Made by a program: the position numbers and the translations under genes
Shown: positions 1-5,402 of the stretch, one piece after another
Layout: each line of letters begins with the position of its first letter
Position numbering within the stretch: the first letter of the stretch is position 1
The notes under the pieces: generated by a model
Databases searched by the model: none
Seen by the model: only the letters and a program-made list of their open reading frames with translations
Told to the model about the DNA's origin: nothing
Assembly (NCBI GenBank): GCA_017853455.1
Contig: JAFMJM010000178.1
Coordinates: forward strand, 1 to 5,402
DNA length: 5,402 nucleotides
Direction of reading: 5' to 3'
DNA from: Acidimicrobiia bacterium
Lineage (GTDB): Bacteria > Actinomycetota > Acidimicrobiia > IMCC26256 > PALSA-555

Positions 1-603
1 TGGATCGCCGAGACCCGCTCGGTGATGTCGAAGATCCTCACCGCCTGCGACACCTTCGAGGACCTCGTCGCCGGCAACGAGATCTTCCTGTCGCGGACCC
101 GGGGCATCGGGGTCATCCCCGGGGAGATCGGCGCCGCCTACGGCGTGTCGGGCTCCAACCTGCGCGCCTCGGGGGTCGACTGGGACCTCCGCCGCGACGG
201 ACGCCCGTACCTCGCCTACCCCGAGATCGACTTCCAGGTCTGGACCCACCCCGACGGTGACTCGTTCTCGCGCTACTGGGTGCGACTCCAGGAGACCCGC
301 GAGTCGGTCCGGATGGTGCTCCAGCTCCTCGACGGTCTGCCCGCCGGGCCGGTGATGGCCAAGGTCCCGCGCATCATCAAGGTGCCCGAGGGCGAGGTCT
401 GGGCCGAGACCGAGAACCCGCTCGGCCAGATGGGGTACTACGTCGTCTCCAAGGGCGCGACCGGTCCGTTCCGGGTCAAGATCCGGTCGGCGTCGTTCAG
501 CAACGTCTCGATCCTGCCCTGGCTGCTCAAGGGCGTCTACGTCCCCGACGTCGTGACGATCCTGGCGTCGCTCTACTTCATCCTCGGGGACATCGACCGG
601 TGA
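1..603 (+). CDS. nuoD: NADH-quinone oxidoreductase subunit D (NuoD, 49 kDa-type), 3' part; 5' end outside window
   Basis: NuoD is the peripheral-arm subunit that, with NuoB and NuoH, forms the quinone-reduction site of complex I. The window holds the last 200 codons, open at the left edge. A GTG and an ATG at 22-27 are internal codons, since the frame stays open to base 1 and the family continues upstream. Visible family features (numbered from the first visible residue) are the RTRGIG block near 32-37, AYGVSGSNLRASGVDWDLR near 46-64, RYWVRLQET near 91-99, PFRVKIR near 156-162 and the terminal GDIDR at 196-200. There is only one cysteine (C16) and no C-terminal CxxC, so this is not a [NiFe] hydrogenase large subunit. 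The stretch between LPAGP (113-117) and GEVW (131-134) is about 20 residues shorter than I recall for Thermus Nqo4. The usual GE.G and SDG motifs read GQMG and SKG. The quinone-site His and Tyr of the N-terminal half are not visible. The stop overlaps the nuoH start. Confidence 0.95.
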   Translation, partial: WIAETRSVMSKILTACDTFEDLVAGNEIFLSRTRGIGVIPGEIGAAYGVSGSNLRASGVDWDLRRDGRPYLAYPEIDFQVWTHPDGDSFSRYWVRLQETRESVRMVLQLLDGLPAGPVMAKVPRIIKVPEGEVWAETENPLGQMGYYVVSKGATGPFRVKIRSASFSNVSILPWLLKGVYVPDVVTILASLYFILGDIDR

Positions 604-1631
604 CCACCACCCTCGCGCTCCAGATCGGGTGGGGGACGACCCTCGCCCTCAAGACGGTCATCGTCCTGGCCATCATCCCGCTCGGCGCCCTGGTGCTCGG
701 CTACGTCTTCCTGCTGAAGATGATGAGCCACATGCAGAGCCGACTCGGTCCGATGGACCCGGGTGGCTTCCACGGCTGGTTCCAGCTCGTCGGCGACGGC
801 ATGAAGTTCCTCCAGAAGGAGGACATCATGCCGGAGCAGGCCGACAAGCGGGTCTTCGCCACGGCGCCCGCCGTGGTCGTGATCTCCACCTTCCTCGTCT
901 TCCTCGTCATCCCGATGGGACCCGACCTCGTGGTCAAGGACCTCGACGTCGGGGTCTTCTACGCGTTGGCGGTGTCGAGCCTGTCGGTCATCGGCGTGCT
1001 GATGGCCGGCTGGGCGAGCGCGAACAAGTACGCCCTGCTCGGTGCGCTGCGGGCCGCCGGGCAGCTCATCGCCTACGAGCTGCCGCTCCTGCTCGCCGTC
1101 ACCGGTGTGGTCGTGCAGGCCAACACGATGAGCCTGCAGGGCATCGTCTACGCCCAGCAGGACGGCTCGATCTTCGGGTGGTCCGGGGTCGGCAACCCGT
1201 TCATCCTCACGCAGTTCGTGGGCTTCCTGCTCTTCGTCGTGGCGGCCCAGGCCGAGCTCACCCAGACCCCGTTCGACATGCCGGTGGCCGAGAGCGAGCT
1301 CGTCGCCGGCTACATGGTCGAGTACACCGGCTTCCGGTTCCTCTTCTTCTTCATCGGCGAGTTCGGCACCGCCACGGCGTTCGCCGCCCTGGCCGCCACC
1401 CTCTTCCTCGGCGGCTGGTCGCTGCCGTGGGTGCACGGTGACGCCGCCAACTGGCTCGGCCCGATCGTGCTGTTCGTCAAGCTGATGTTCGTGGCCTTCC
1501 TGATGTTCTGGGCCCGGTTCACCTACCCCCGCCTGCGTGAGGACCAGCTGCAGGCGCTGGCGTGGAAGGTCCTCATCCCGATCGGGCTCGTCAACCTGCT
1601 GGTCACCGGCGTGTTCAAGGTGGCGTTCTGA
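600..1631 (+). CDS. nuoH: NADH-quinone oxidoreductase subunit H (NuoH, ND1-type)
   Basis: NuoH is the membrane subunit that anchors the peripheral arm, forms the quinone entry tunnel and starts the chain of charged residues leading to the proton pumps. The 343 residues match the usual family length, with about eight hydrophobic segments (roughly 17-39, 86-106, 119-138, 159-176, 199-217, 245-270, 287-305, 322-340). Recognisable motifs are RLGPMDPGG near 48-56, KEDIMPEQADKR at 73-84, GWASANKYALLGALRAAGQ at 137-155, and YE at 159-160, where E160 matches a conserved acidic residue. The loop AELTQTPFDMPVAESELVAGY (218-238) is the family signature, but it has Gln222 and Val229 where most NuoH proteins have Arg and Glu. 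The GTG start at 600 overlaps the nuoD stop as GTGA. A modest GGGGA at 586-590 lies 9 nt upstream, which fits translational coupling. No better start is seen, because later starts would remove the first membrane helix. Confidence 0.96.
   Translation: MTTTLALQIGWGTTLALKTVIVLAIIPLGALVLGYVFLLKMMSHMQSRLGPMDPGGFHGWFQLVGDGMKFLQKEDIMPEQADKRVFATAPAVVVISTFLVFLVIPMGPDLVVKDLDVGVFYALAVSSLSVIGVLMAGWASANKYALLGALRAAGQLIAYELPLLLAVTGVVVQANTMSLQGIVYAQQDGSIFGWSGVGNPFILTQFVGFLLFVVAAQAELTQTPFDMPVAESELVAGYMVEYTGFRFLFFFIGEFGTATAFAALAATLFLGGWSLPWVHGDAANWLGPIVLFVKLMFVAFLMFWARFTYPRLREDQLQALAWKVLIPIGLVNLLVTGVFKVAF
1617..1623 (+). promoter_or_regulatory. Ribosome binding site of nuoI, inside nuoH
   Basis: AAGGTGG lies 7 nt before the ATG at 1631, within the last codons of nuoH. 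It supports starting nuoI at the stop/start overlap rather than at an upstream in-frame codon. Confidence 0.6.
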
Positions 1632-2119
1632 TGGCGCGGATCAAGCTCCCCGGGATGATCGGCGGCCTGGGCATCACGCTCAAGCAGCTGGTCACCCCGA
1701 CCGTGACGGTGCAGTACCCCCACGAGAAGGAGGACCCGCCCACGCGGGCCCGCGGGGTCATCGCCCTCCAGGAGGAGAACTGCACCGTCTGCATGCTGTG
1801 CGCCCGGTCGTGCCCCGACTGGTGCATCTACATCGAGGGCCACAAGGAGAAGCGTCCGCCCCGCCGCGAGGGTGGCCGCGACCGCACGGTCAGCGTGCTC
1901 GACCGCTTCGACATCGACTACGCCCTCTGCATGTACTGCGGCATCTGCGTCGAGGTGTGCCCGTTCGACGCGATCCACTGGAGCCCCGAGTACGAGTACT
2001 CGGAGCCCGACATCGCCAAGCTCCTCCACGACAAGGTGAAGCTCGGCGAGTGGATGCCCTCCGTGCCCGACGCCGAGCCCCTCGAGGTCGGTGCCGAGTC
2101 GGGGAAGAAGAAGAAGTGA
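1631..2119 (+). CDS. nuoI: NADH-quinone oxidoreductase subunit I (NuoI, TYKY-type 2x[4Fe-4S] ferredoxin subunit)
   Basis: NuoI carries the two tetranuclear iron-sulfur clusters (N6a and N6b) that relay electrons towards NuoB and the quinone site. The 162-residue product has two complete CxxCxxCxxxCP motifs: C51, C54, C57, C61 and C100, C103, C106, C110. In the 8Fe ferredoxin fold, the last Cys of each motif serves the other cluster. The N-terminus (MARIKLPGMIGG) holds the short amphipathic segment typical of the family. An additional C65 follows the first motif in the sequence PDWCIYI. The protein ends in four lysines encoded by AAG repeats. The frame is open further upstream, to 1562, but the ATG at 1631 is chosen for three reasons: it overlaps the nuoH stop as TGATG, it has AAGGTGG at 1617-1623 with a 7-nt spacer, and it gives the family N-terminus. 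No catalytic residue is missing. Confidence 0.97.
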   Translation: MARIKLPGMIGGLGITLKQLVTPTVTVQYPHEKEDPPTRARGVIALQEENCTVCMLCARSCPDWCIYIEGHKEKRPPRREGGRDRTVSVLDRFDIDYALCMYCGICVEVCPFDAIHWSPEYEYSEPDIAKLLHDKVKLGEWMPSVPDAEPLEVGAESGKKKK

Positions 2120-2125
2120 CCGCGC

Positions 2126-2134
2126 GGAAGGGGG
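2126..2134 (+). promoter_or_regulatory. Ribosome binding site of nuoJ
   Basis: The purine run GGAAGGGGG in the 22-nt nuoI-nuoJ gap ends 7 nt before the ATG at 2142. It decides the start. An in-frame GTG at 2091 would give a charged, arginine-rich leader overlapping nuoI, which is not a NuoJ N-terminus. Confidence 0.7.
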
Positions 2135-2141
2135 TCCGCTG

Positions 2142-2648
2142 ATGTGGGCCCAGCAGGTCGCGTTCTGGATCATCGCCGTGGCGATGGGCCTGTCGGCCAT
2201 CGGTGTGGTGCGGTCGCGCAACGTCGTGCACGCCGCGCTCTTCCTGGTGGTGGTCCTGGCCGGCTCCGCGGCGATCTACATCCTGCTCCTGGCCGAGTTC
2301 GTGGCCTGGGTCCAGGTCCTCGTCTACATCGGCGCGATCGTCGTGCTGTTCCTGTTCGGGATCATGCTCACCCGGGCCCCGATGCGTGACGACGCCGGCA
2401 AGCTCGACAACGACCAGCGCCTGGCGTCGGGCGTGGTCTCGCTGTTCCTCTTCGGCGTCCTGACCGTCTTCCTGATCGACGCATTCAGCGACCAGAAGAT
2501 CCGGTTCACCGACTCCCTGGTCGCCCAGGGCAGCGCCCGGGCGGTGGGGAGCGACATCTTCCACCAGTACGTGATCCCCTTCGAGGTCGTGTCGATGCTG
2601 CTGCTCGCCGCCCTCGTCGGTGCCGTCGTCCTGGCGCGGAGGGACTGA
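2142..2648 (+). CDS. nuoJ: NADH-quinone oxidoreductase subunit J (NuoJ, ND6-type)
   Basis: NuoJ is a small membrane subunit between NuoH and NuoK. Its third helix contains the pi-bulge thought to gate coupling between quinone chemistry and the proton channels. The 168 residues fit the usual bacterial length and show five hydrophobic segments near 6-22, 29-50, 52-77, 95-115 and 144-165. The signature AEFVAWVQVLVYIGAIVVLF (51-70) holds the conserved Tyr62-x-Gly64-Ala65 of helix 3. The C-terminal PFEVVSMLLLAALVGAVVLA (146-165) is the family's last helix. A hydrophilic stretch near 78-94 (RAPMRDDAGKLDNDQRL) forms a loop. The start is the ATG at 2142, set by a strong ribosome binding site. Its last codons contain the nuoK ribosome binding site, and only 3 nt separate the two genes. 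Nothing is missing or unusual. Confidence 0.95.
   Translation: MWAQQVAFWIIAVAMGLSAIGVVRSRNVVHAALFLVVVLAGSAAIYILLLAEFVAWVQVLVYIGAIVVLFLFGIMLTRAPMRDDAGKLDNDQRLASGVVSLFLFGVLTVFLIDAFSDQKIRFTDSLVAQGSARAVGSDIFHQYVIPFEVVSMLLLAALVGAVVLARRD
2638..2643 (+). promoter_or_regulatory. Ribosome binding site of nuoK, inside nuoJ
   Basis: GGAGGG within the final Arg-Arg-Asp codons of nuoJ sits 8 nt before the nuoK ATG at 2652. It is one of the best Shine-Dalgarno matches in the window. Confidence 0.7.
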
Positions 2649-2651
2649 CCG

Positions 2652-2951
2652 ATGCCCATCAACTACTTCCTCATCCTGAGCGCCTTCCTGTTCTGTGCCG
2701 GCGCCTACGGGGTCGTCGCCCGCCGGAACTCGGTGCTGGTGCTCATGAGCGTCGAGCTCATGCTGAACGCGGTCAACATCAACCTCGTCGCCTTCTCGAC
2801 CGGCCTGCACGACGTGGCCGGTCAGGTCTTCGCCCTGTTCGTGATCACGATCGCCGCCGCCGAGGTCGGGATCGGTCTGGCCATCGTGCTCCTCATCTTC
2901 CGTAACCTCCGGAGTCCCGACCTCGACCGGGTCGAGCAGTTGAAGGGCTGA
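2652..2951 (+). CDS. nuoK: NADH-quinone oxidoreductase subunit K (NuoK, ND4L-type)
   Basis: NuoK is a three-helix membrane subunit, related to MrpC of Na+/H+ antiporters, that carries key carboxylates of the central proton-coupling axis. At 99 residues it has the typical length. Hydrophobic segments lie near 4-22, 28-49 and 57-83. The two conserved membrane glutamates are present: Glu35 in LMSVELMLNAVN and Glu71 in ITIAAAEVGIGLA, equivalent to E. coli Glu36 and Glu72. The ARRN turn (23-26) and the charged C-terminus (RSPDLDRVEQLKG) also match the family. The gene lies 3 nt after nuoJ and 8 nt before nuoL, in the conserved J-K-L order. All expected functional residues are there, so it should be an active subunit. 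Confidence 0.97.
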   Translation: MPINYFLILSAFLFCAGAYGVVARRNSVLVLMSVELMLNAVNINLVAFSTGLHDVAGQVFALFVITIAAAEVGIGLAIVLLIFRNLRSPDLDRVEQLKG

Positions 2952-2953
2952 GG
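2950..2953 (+). promoter_or_regulatory. Ribosome binding site of nuoL, overlapping the nuoK stop
   Basis: GAGG, extended by CGA, overlaps the nuoK TGA and sits 6 nt before the ATG at 2960. It is a modest match, and close spacing to nuoK suggests coupled translation. Confidence 0.5.
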
Positions 2954-2959
2954 CGAACG

Positions 2960-5038
2960 ATGCTCGACCACGTCTGGATCATCCCGCTCATTCCGGCGGT
3001 CTCCTTCGTCCTCATCCTCCTGTTCGGCAAGAAGATGCCGTTCAAGGGGGCCGAGATCGGGATCGCCGCCATCGGCTCGGCGTTCGTCCTCGCGGTGATC
3101 ACGGTCGTCCAGTGGATCGACCGGGTCGAGCACGTGACCGGGAAGCACGAGGGCCTCGCTGCCCTGGGTCGGGGAGTGCTCGGCGTCGCCGAGAAGGGCG
3201 GGGAGCACGCCCCCGAGGTCGAGCCGATCATCCACTCGTTCACCTGGTGGCAGAACGGCGCCGCCAAGTTCACCATCGGCGCCCGCACCGACGGTCTCGT
3301 GGTGATGATGCTGATCGTCGTCACCACGATCTCGCTGCTGGTGCACGTCTACTCCACGGCCTACATGCGCGGCGACCGTCGGTACACCTACTTCTACGCC
3401 GCCCTCTCGTTGTTCTCGGCCTCGATGCTGATGCTGGTGATCTCCAGCAACCTGCTCCAGTTGCTGGTGGGTTGGGAGCTGGTCGGTCTGTGCTCGTTCA
3501 TGCTGATCGGGCACTGGTGGGAGGAGAAGCCGAACTCCAACGCCGCCCTCAAGGCGTTCCTCACCACCCGCACCGGCGACATCGGGCTCCTCATCGGCGT
3601 GATCGTGTGCTTCTTCGCCGCCGGGACCTTCGACATCGGTGGCATCAACCGGTACGCGATCGGCCCCAACGCCGACCACGGGCTCCTGTTGGTGGCGGCG
3701 ATCGCCCTGATGTTCGCGATCATGGGCAAGAGCGGCCAGTTCTTCCTGCACACGTGGCTGCCCGACGCCATGGCCGGGCCGACCCCGGTCTCGGCCCTCA
3801 TCCACGCCGCGACCATGGTCGTGGCCGGTGTGTTCCTGGGGGCCCGGGTCTACCCGGTCTTCTGGAACGGATTCAGCATCGCCGGCGGCGGCATCAACAT
3901 GATGGCGTTGATCGGCGGGGTCACGATCCTCATCGGCGCCGCCCTCGCGTTCGTCCAGGACGACATCAAGAAGGTCCTCGCCTACTCGACCATCAGTCAG
4001 CTCGGCTACATGGTGATGGCGCTCGGGGTCGGCGCCTGGGGTGCGTCGGTCTTCCACCTCTTCACCCACGCCTTCTTCAAGGCGCTGCTGTTCCTCGGTG
4101 CCGGGGCGATCAGCCACGCCGCCACCCACCACTCCTTCGACATGAAGAAGGAGATGGGAGGGCTGCGCAAGTTCATGCCGATCACCTTCTGGACGTTCAT
4201 GATCGGCACGCTGGCGTTGGCCGGGATCTTCCCGTTGGCGGGCTTCTGGTCCAAGGACGAGATCCTCGCCACGGCCAGCCAGGGTGACTTCAAGATCTTC
4301 ATGGTGATCGGGCTCATCGGTGCGGCCATGACCGCCGCCTACATGACCCGCTGCGTCTACCTGACGTTCTTCGGCCAATACCGCGGGCACCACCACCCCC
4401 ACGAGGCCGAGCGCACGATCACCGTGCCGCTCATCATCCTGGCGGTCCTGTCGATCGTCGCCGGGCTCCTCAACGCGGCCCCGTTCCACATCGAGAAGTT
4501 CACCGCCTGGGTCGACCAGGTCGGGCCCTTCCCCGAGCTGCTGCACCCCAAGTTCGACTACCTGCTCGCCGCCTCGTCGGTGACCATCGCGTCGGTGCTG
4601 ATCGGGATCGCGGCCTTCTTCTGGTTCCGGCGCGAGGAGATCGGCGCGCTGCACGAGCTCACGCAGCGCAACAAGTTGGCCCACGCCGGGTACGCGTTCC
4701 TGGCCAACAAGTACTACCTCGACGACCTCTACGAGGGCGTCGTGGTTGCCGGGGTCAAGGGCCCGATCGCCCGGGCCTCCTACTGGCTCAACCAGAACGT
4801 CATCGACGCCTTCGTGAAGGGCACCGGTCGCACGGCCGTGGCCGTGGGTCGGGCGACCTACGCCGGCCTCGACCGGGTGGTCGTCGACGGTGCCGTCAAC
4901 GGCCTGGCCCGGGAGACCGGGGCGGCCGGAGGCGGTCTTTCCAAGGTCCAGTCGGGCAAGTTGCAGCGCTACGCGCTGATGCTGCTCGCAGCGGTGGGTC
5001 TGATCGGACTCGCCGTCTTCGTCTACAACGTCGTCTAG
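2960..5038 (+). CDS. nuoL: NADH-quinone oxidoreductase subunit L (NuoL, ND5-type proton-pumping antiporter-like subunit)
   Basis: NuoL is the distal antiporter-like subunit of the membrane arm and ends in a long lateral helix lying along it. The 692-residue product has the expected hydrophobic segments, with the antiporter domain at roughly 140-450. Proton-path residues align with E. coli: Glu173 in GWELVGLCSF (E144), Lys257 in GKSGQ (K229), His282 in ALIHAATMV (H254), His366 and His370 in FHLFTHAFFK (H334, H338), Lys374, and Lys432-Asp433 in FWSKDEIL (K399-D400). The strongest family blocks are HTWLPDAMAGPTPVSALIHA (264-283) and DDIKKVLAYSTISQLGYM (334-351). It is longer than the roughly 610-residue E. 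coli protein. About 28 extra residues lie in the loop after the second helix (about 53-100), and about 40 more around the lateral helix (556-670), which ends in a final membrane helix (671-690). A His-rich HHHPHE (477-482) follows helix 13. It is the only complete gene here ending in TAG. The start is supported by GAGG 6 nt upstream. Confidence 0.97.
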   Translation: MLDHVWIIPLIPAVSFVLILLFGKKMPFKGAEIGIAAIGSAFVLAVITVVQWIDRVEHVTGKHEGLAALGRGVLGVAEKGGEHAPEVEPIIHSFTWWQNGAAKFTIGARTDGLVVMMLIVVTTISLLVHVYSTAYMRGDRRYTYFYAALSLFSASMLMLVISSNLLQLLVGWELVGLCSFMLIGHWWEEKPNSNAALKAFLTTRTGDIGLLIGVIVCFFAAGTFDIGGINRYAIGPNADHGLLLVAAIALMFAIMGKSGQFFLHTWLPDAMAGPTPVSALIHAATMVVAGVFLGARVYPVFWNGFSIAGGGINMMALIGGVTILIGAALAFVQDDIKKVLAYSTISQLGYMVMALGVGAWGASVFHLFTHAFFKALLFLGAGAISHAATHHSFDMKKEMGGLRKFMPITFWTFMIGTLALAGIFPLAGFWSKDEILATASQGDFKIFMVIGLIGAAMTAAYMTRCVYLTFFGQYRGHHHPHEAERTITVPLIILAVLSIVAGLLNAAPFHIEKFTAWVDQVGPFPELLHPKFDYLLAASSVTIASVLIGIAAFFWFRREEIGALHELTQRNKLAHAGYAFLANKYYLDDLYEGVVVAGVKGPIARASYWLNQNVIDAFVKGTGRTAVAVGRATYAGLDRVVVDGAVNGLARETGAAGGGLSKVQSGKLQRYALMLLAAVGLIGLAVFVYNVV

Positions 5039-5039
5039 C

Positions 5040-5046
5040 GGAGGGG
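5040..5046 (+). promoter_or_regulatory. Ribosome binding site of nuoM
   Basis: GGAGGGG begins 2 nt after the nuoL stop, in the 18-nt gap, and ends 10 nt before the ATG at 5057. It supports that start for the truncated nuoM. Confidence 0.65.
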
Positions 5047-5056
5047 AACGCACCGC

Positions 5057-5402
5057 ATGAGCTGGTTCGATGACTGGGCGCTGACCCTTGCGGTCTTCAT
5101 CCCGCTCGTCGGCATGGCGATCGTCATGCTGATCCCGCGTGCTGAGGAGCAGGCCGTCAAGGTGGTGGCGCTGCTGACGTCGCTCGCCACCCTCGCGGTC
5201 GGAGTCGGCGTTCTCGCCCGCTTCGACTACGGCAAGACCTCGACACCGCAGTTCCAGGTGAACAAGTCGTGGATCGACCTGATCCACTCCCGGTACCACC
5301 TGGGGGTCGACGGCATCTCGCTGCCGATGCTGATCCTGACGATGGTGATCGTGCCGTTGTGCATCATCTACTCCTGGAACCACTTCCCGGAGCCGCACAA
5401 CC
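5057..5402 (+). CDS. nuoM: NADH-quinone oxidoreductase subunit M (NuoM, ND4-type), 5' part; 3' end outside window
   Basis: NuoM is the antiporter-like proton-pumping subunit next to NuoL in the membrane arm. Only the first 115 codons are present, and the frame is still open at the right edge. The sequence starts MSWFDDWALTLAVFIPLVG, with hydrophobic segments near 7-26, 33-54 and 89-106. The NuoM-type signature YHLGVDGISLPMLILT (80-95) precedes the third helix, as in the family (YxxGxDGIS). The soluble loop between (55-79, FDYGKTSTPQFQVNKSWID) resembles the periplasmic loop that usually ends in W(I/L) before this signature. The catalytic Glu and Lys of the antiporter fold lie downstream and cannot be checked. 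Assignment to NuoM rather than NuoL or NuoN rests on the position after nuoL and the YHLGVDGIS motif. nuoN is expected next but not visible. Confidence 0.93.
   Translation, partial: MSWFDDWALTLAVFIPLVGMAIVMLIPRAEEQAVKVVALLTSLATLAVGVGVLARFDYGKTSTPQFQVNKSWIDLIHSRYHLGVDGISLPMLILTMVIVPLCIIYSWNHFPEPHN

Noticed and set aside
1..603. [NiFe] hydrogenase (group 4) large subunit instead of NuoD
   Set aside because: There is no C-terminal CxxC ligand motif, and the sequence ends in GDIDR as in NuoD. The neighbours form a nuo order, not a hyc/ech-type set.
573..1436. Open frame of 287 codons on the - strand opposite nuoH
   Set aside because: It is a charged, low-complexity antisense shadow of nuoH, with no ribosome binding logic or family motif.
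2102..2119. AAG repeat at the nuoI end as a frameshift slippery site
   Set aside because: The four AAG codons before TGA do not form a canonical X-XXY-YYZ heptamer, and there is no downstream coding extension that would make frameshifting useful. A simple lysine tail is enough.
3112..4287. Open frame of 391 codons in another + frame inside nuoL (similar ones lie inside nuoH and nuoI)
   Set aside because: The product is Arg, Gly, Pro and His rich, which is typical of a +1 or +2 shadow in GC-rich DNA. The NuoL frame has full family conservation.
5039..5056. Terminator or promoter in the largest late gap (nuoL-nuoM)
   Set aside because: The 18 nt are taken up by a strong ribosome binding site and show no stem-loop or promoter boxes.
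2822..5398. Long open frame of 858 codons on the - strand opposite nuoL and nuoM
   Set aside because: Its product is dominated by Asp, Glu, Arg, Gly, His and Gln with no domain or membrane pattern, as expected for the antisense of GC-rich membrane-protein codons. The + strand genes are unambiguous.
2960..5402. Mrp-type Na+/H+ antiporter genes instead of nuoL and nuoM
   Set aside because: The genes follow nuoH, nuoI, nuoJ and nuoK directly, and NuoL carries the C-terminal lateral helix region that is characteristic of complex I.

Overview
This window is an ordinary, compact stretch of a respiratory complex I (type I NADH:quinone oxidoreductase, nuo) operon. All genes are on the + strand and occupy almost every base. 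The DNA is very GC-rich with G/C-dominated third codon positions, one gene starts with GTG, and five of the six visible stop codons are TGA (nuoL uses TAG). Together with subunit motifs that resemble, from memory, the second and shorter nuo set of high-GC actinobacteria such as Streptomyces, this points to an actinomycetote. It could be an acidimicrobial or other uncultured lineage, but the sequence alone does not fix the taxon.

Layout: the 3' half of nuoD (1-603), nuoH (600-1631), nuoI (1631-2119), nuoJ (2142-2648), nuoK (2652-2951), nuoL (2960-5038) and the 5' end of nuoM (5057 to the window edge). The junctions are a 4-nt overlap (D/H), a 1-nt overlap (H/I), and gaps of 22 nt (I/J), 3 nt (J/K), 8 nt (K/L) and 18 nt (L/M). 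No intergenic stretch is long enough for an obvious promoter or terminator, so the genes are almost certainly one transcript whose promoter lies upstream of the window. There are no RNA genes, mobile elements, CRISPR arrays or sizeable repeats. Long reading frames in other frames and on the - strand are GC-rich shadows.

How the genes work together: NuoD and NuoI belong to the peripheral arm. NuoI carries two [4Fe-4S] clusters that pass electrons to the quinone site formed around NuoD, NuoB and NuoH. NuoH, J and K form the membrane heel and the linking E-channel. NuoL and NuoM are antiporter-like proton-pumping subunits, and the long lateral helix of NuoL braces the membrane arm.

The most notable point is gene order. 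nuoD runs directly into nuoH, with nuoE, nuoF and nuoG (the NADH-oxidising module) absent between them. NuoD also has a shortened C-terminal region like that recalled for operons lacking EFG. This suggests an 11-subunit-type complex I, possibly fed by ferredoxin, a flavin or another donor, or one borrowing EFG from another locus. I found no evidence of an undescribed system beyond this variant architecture.
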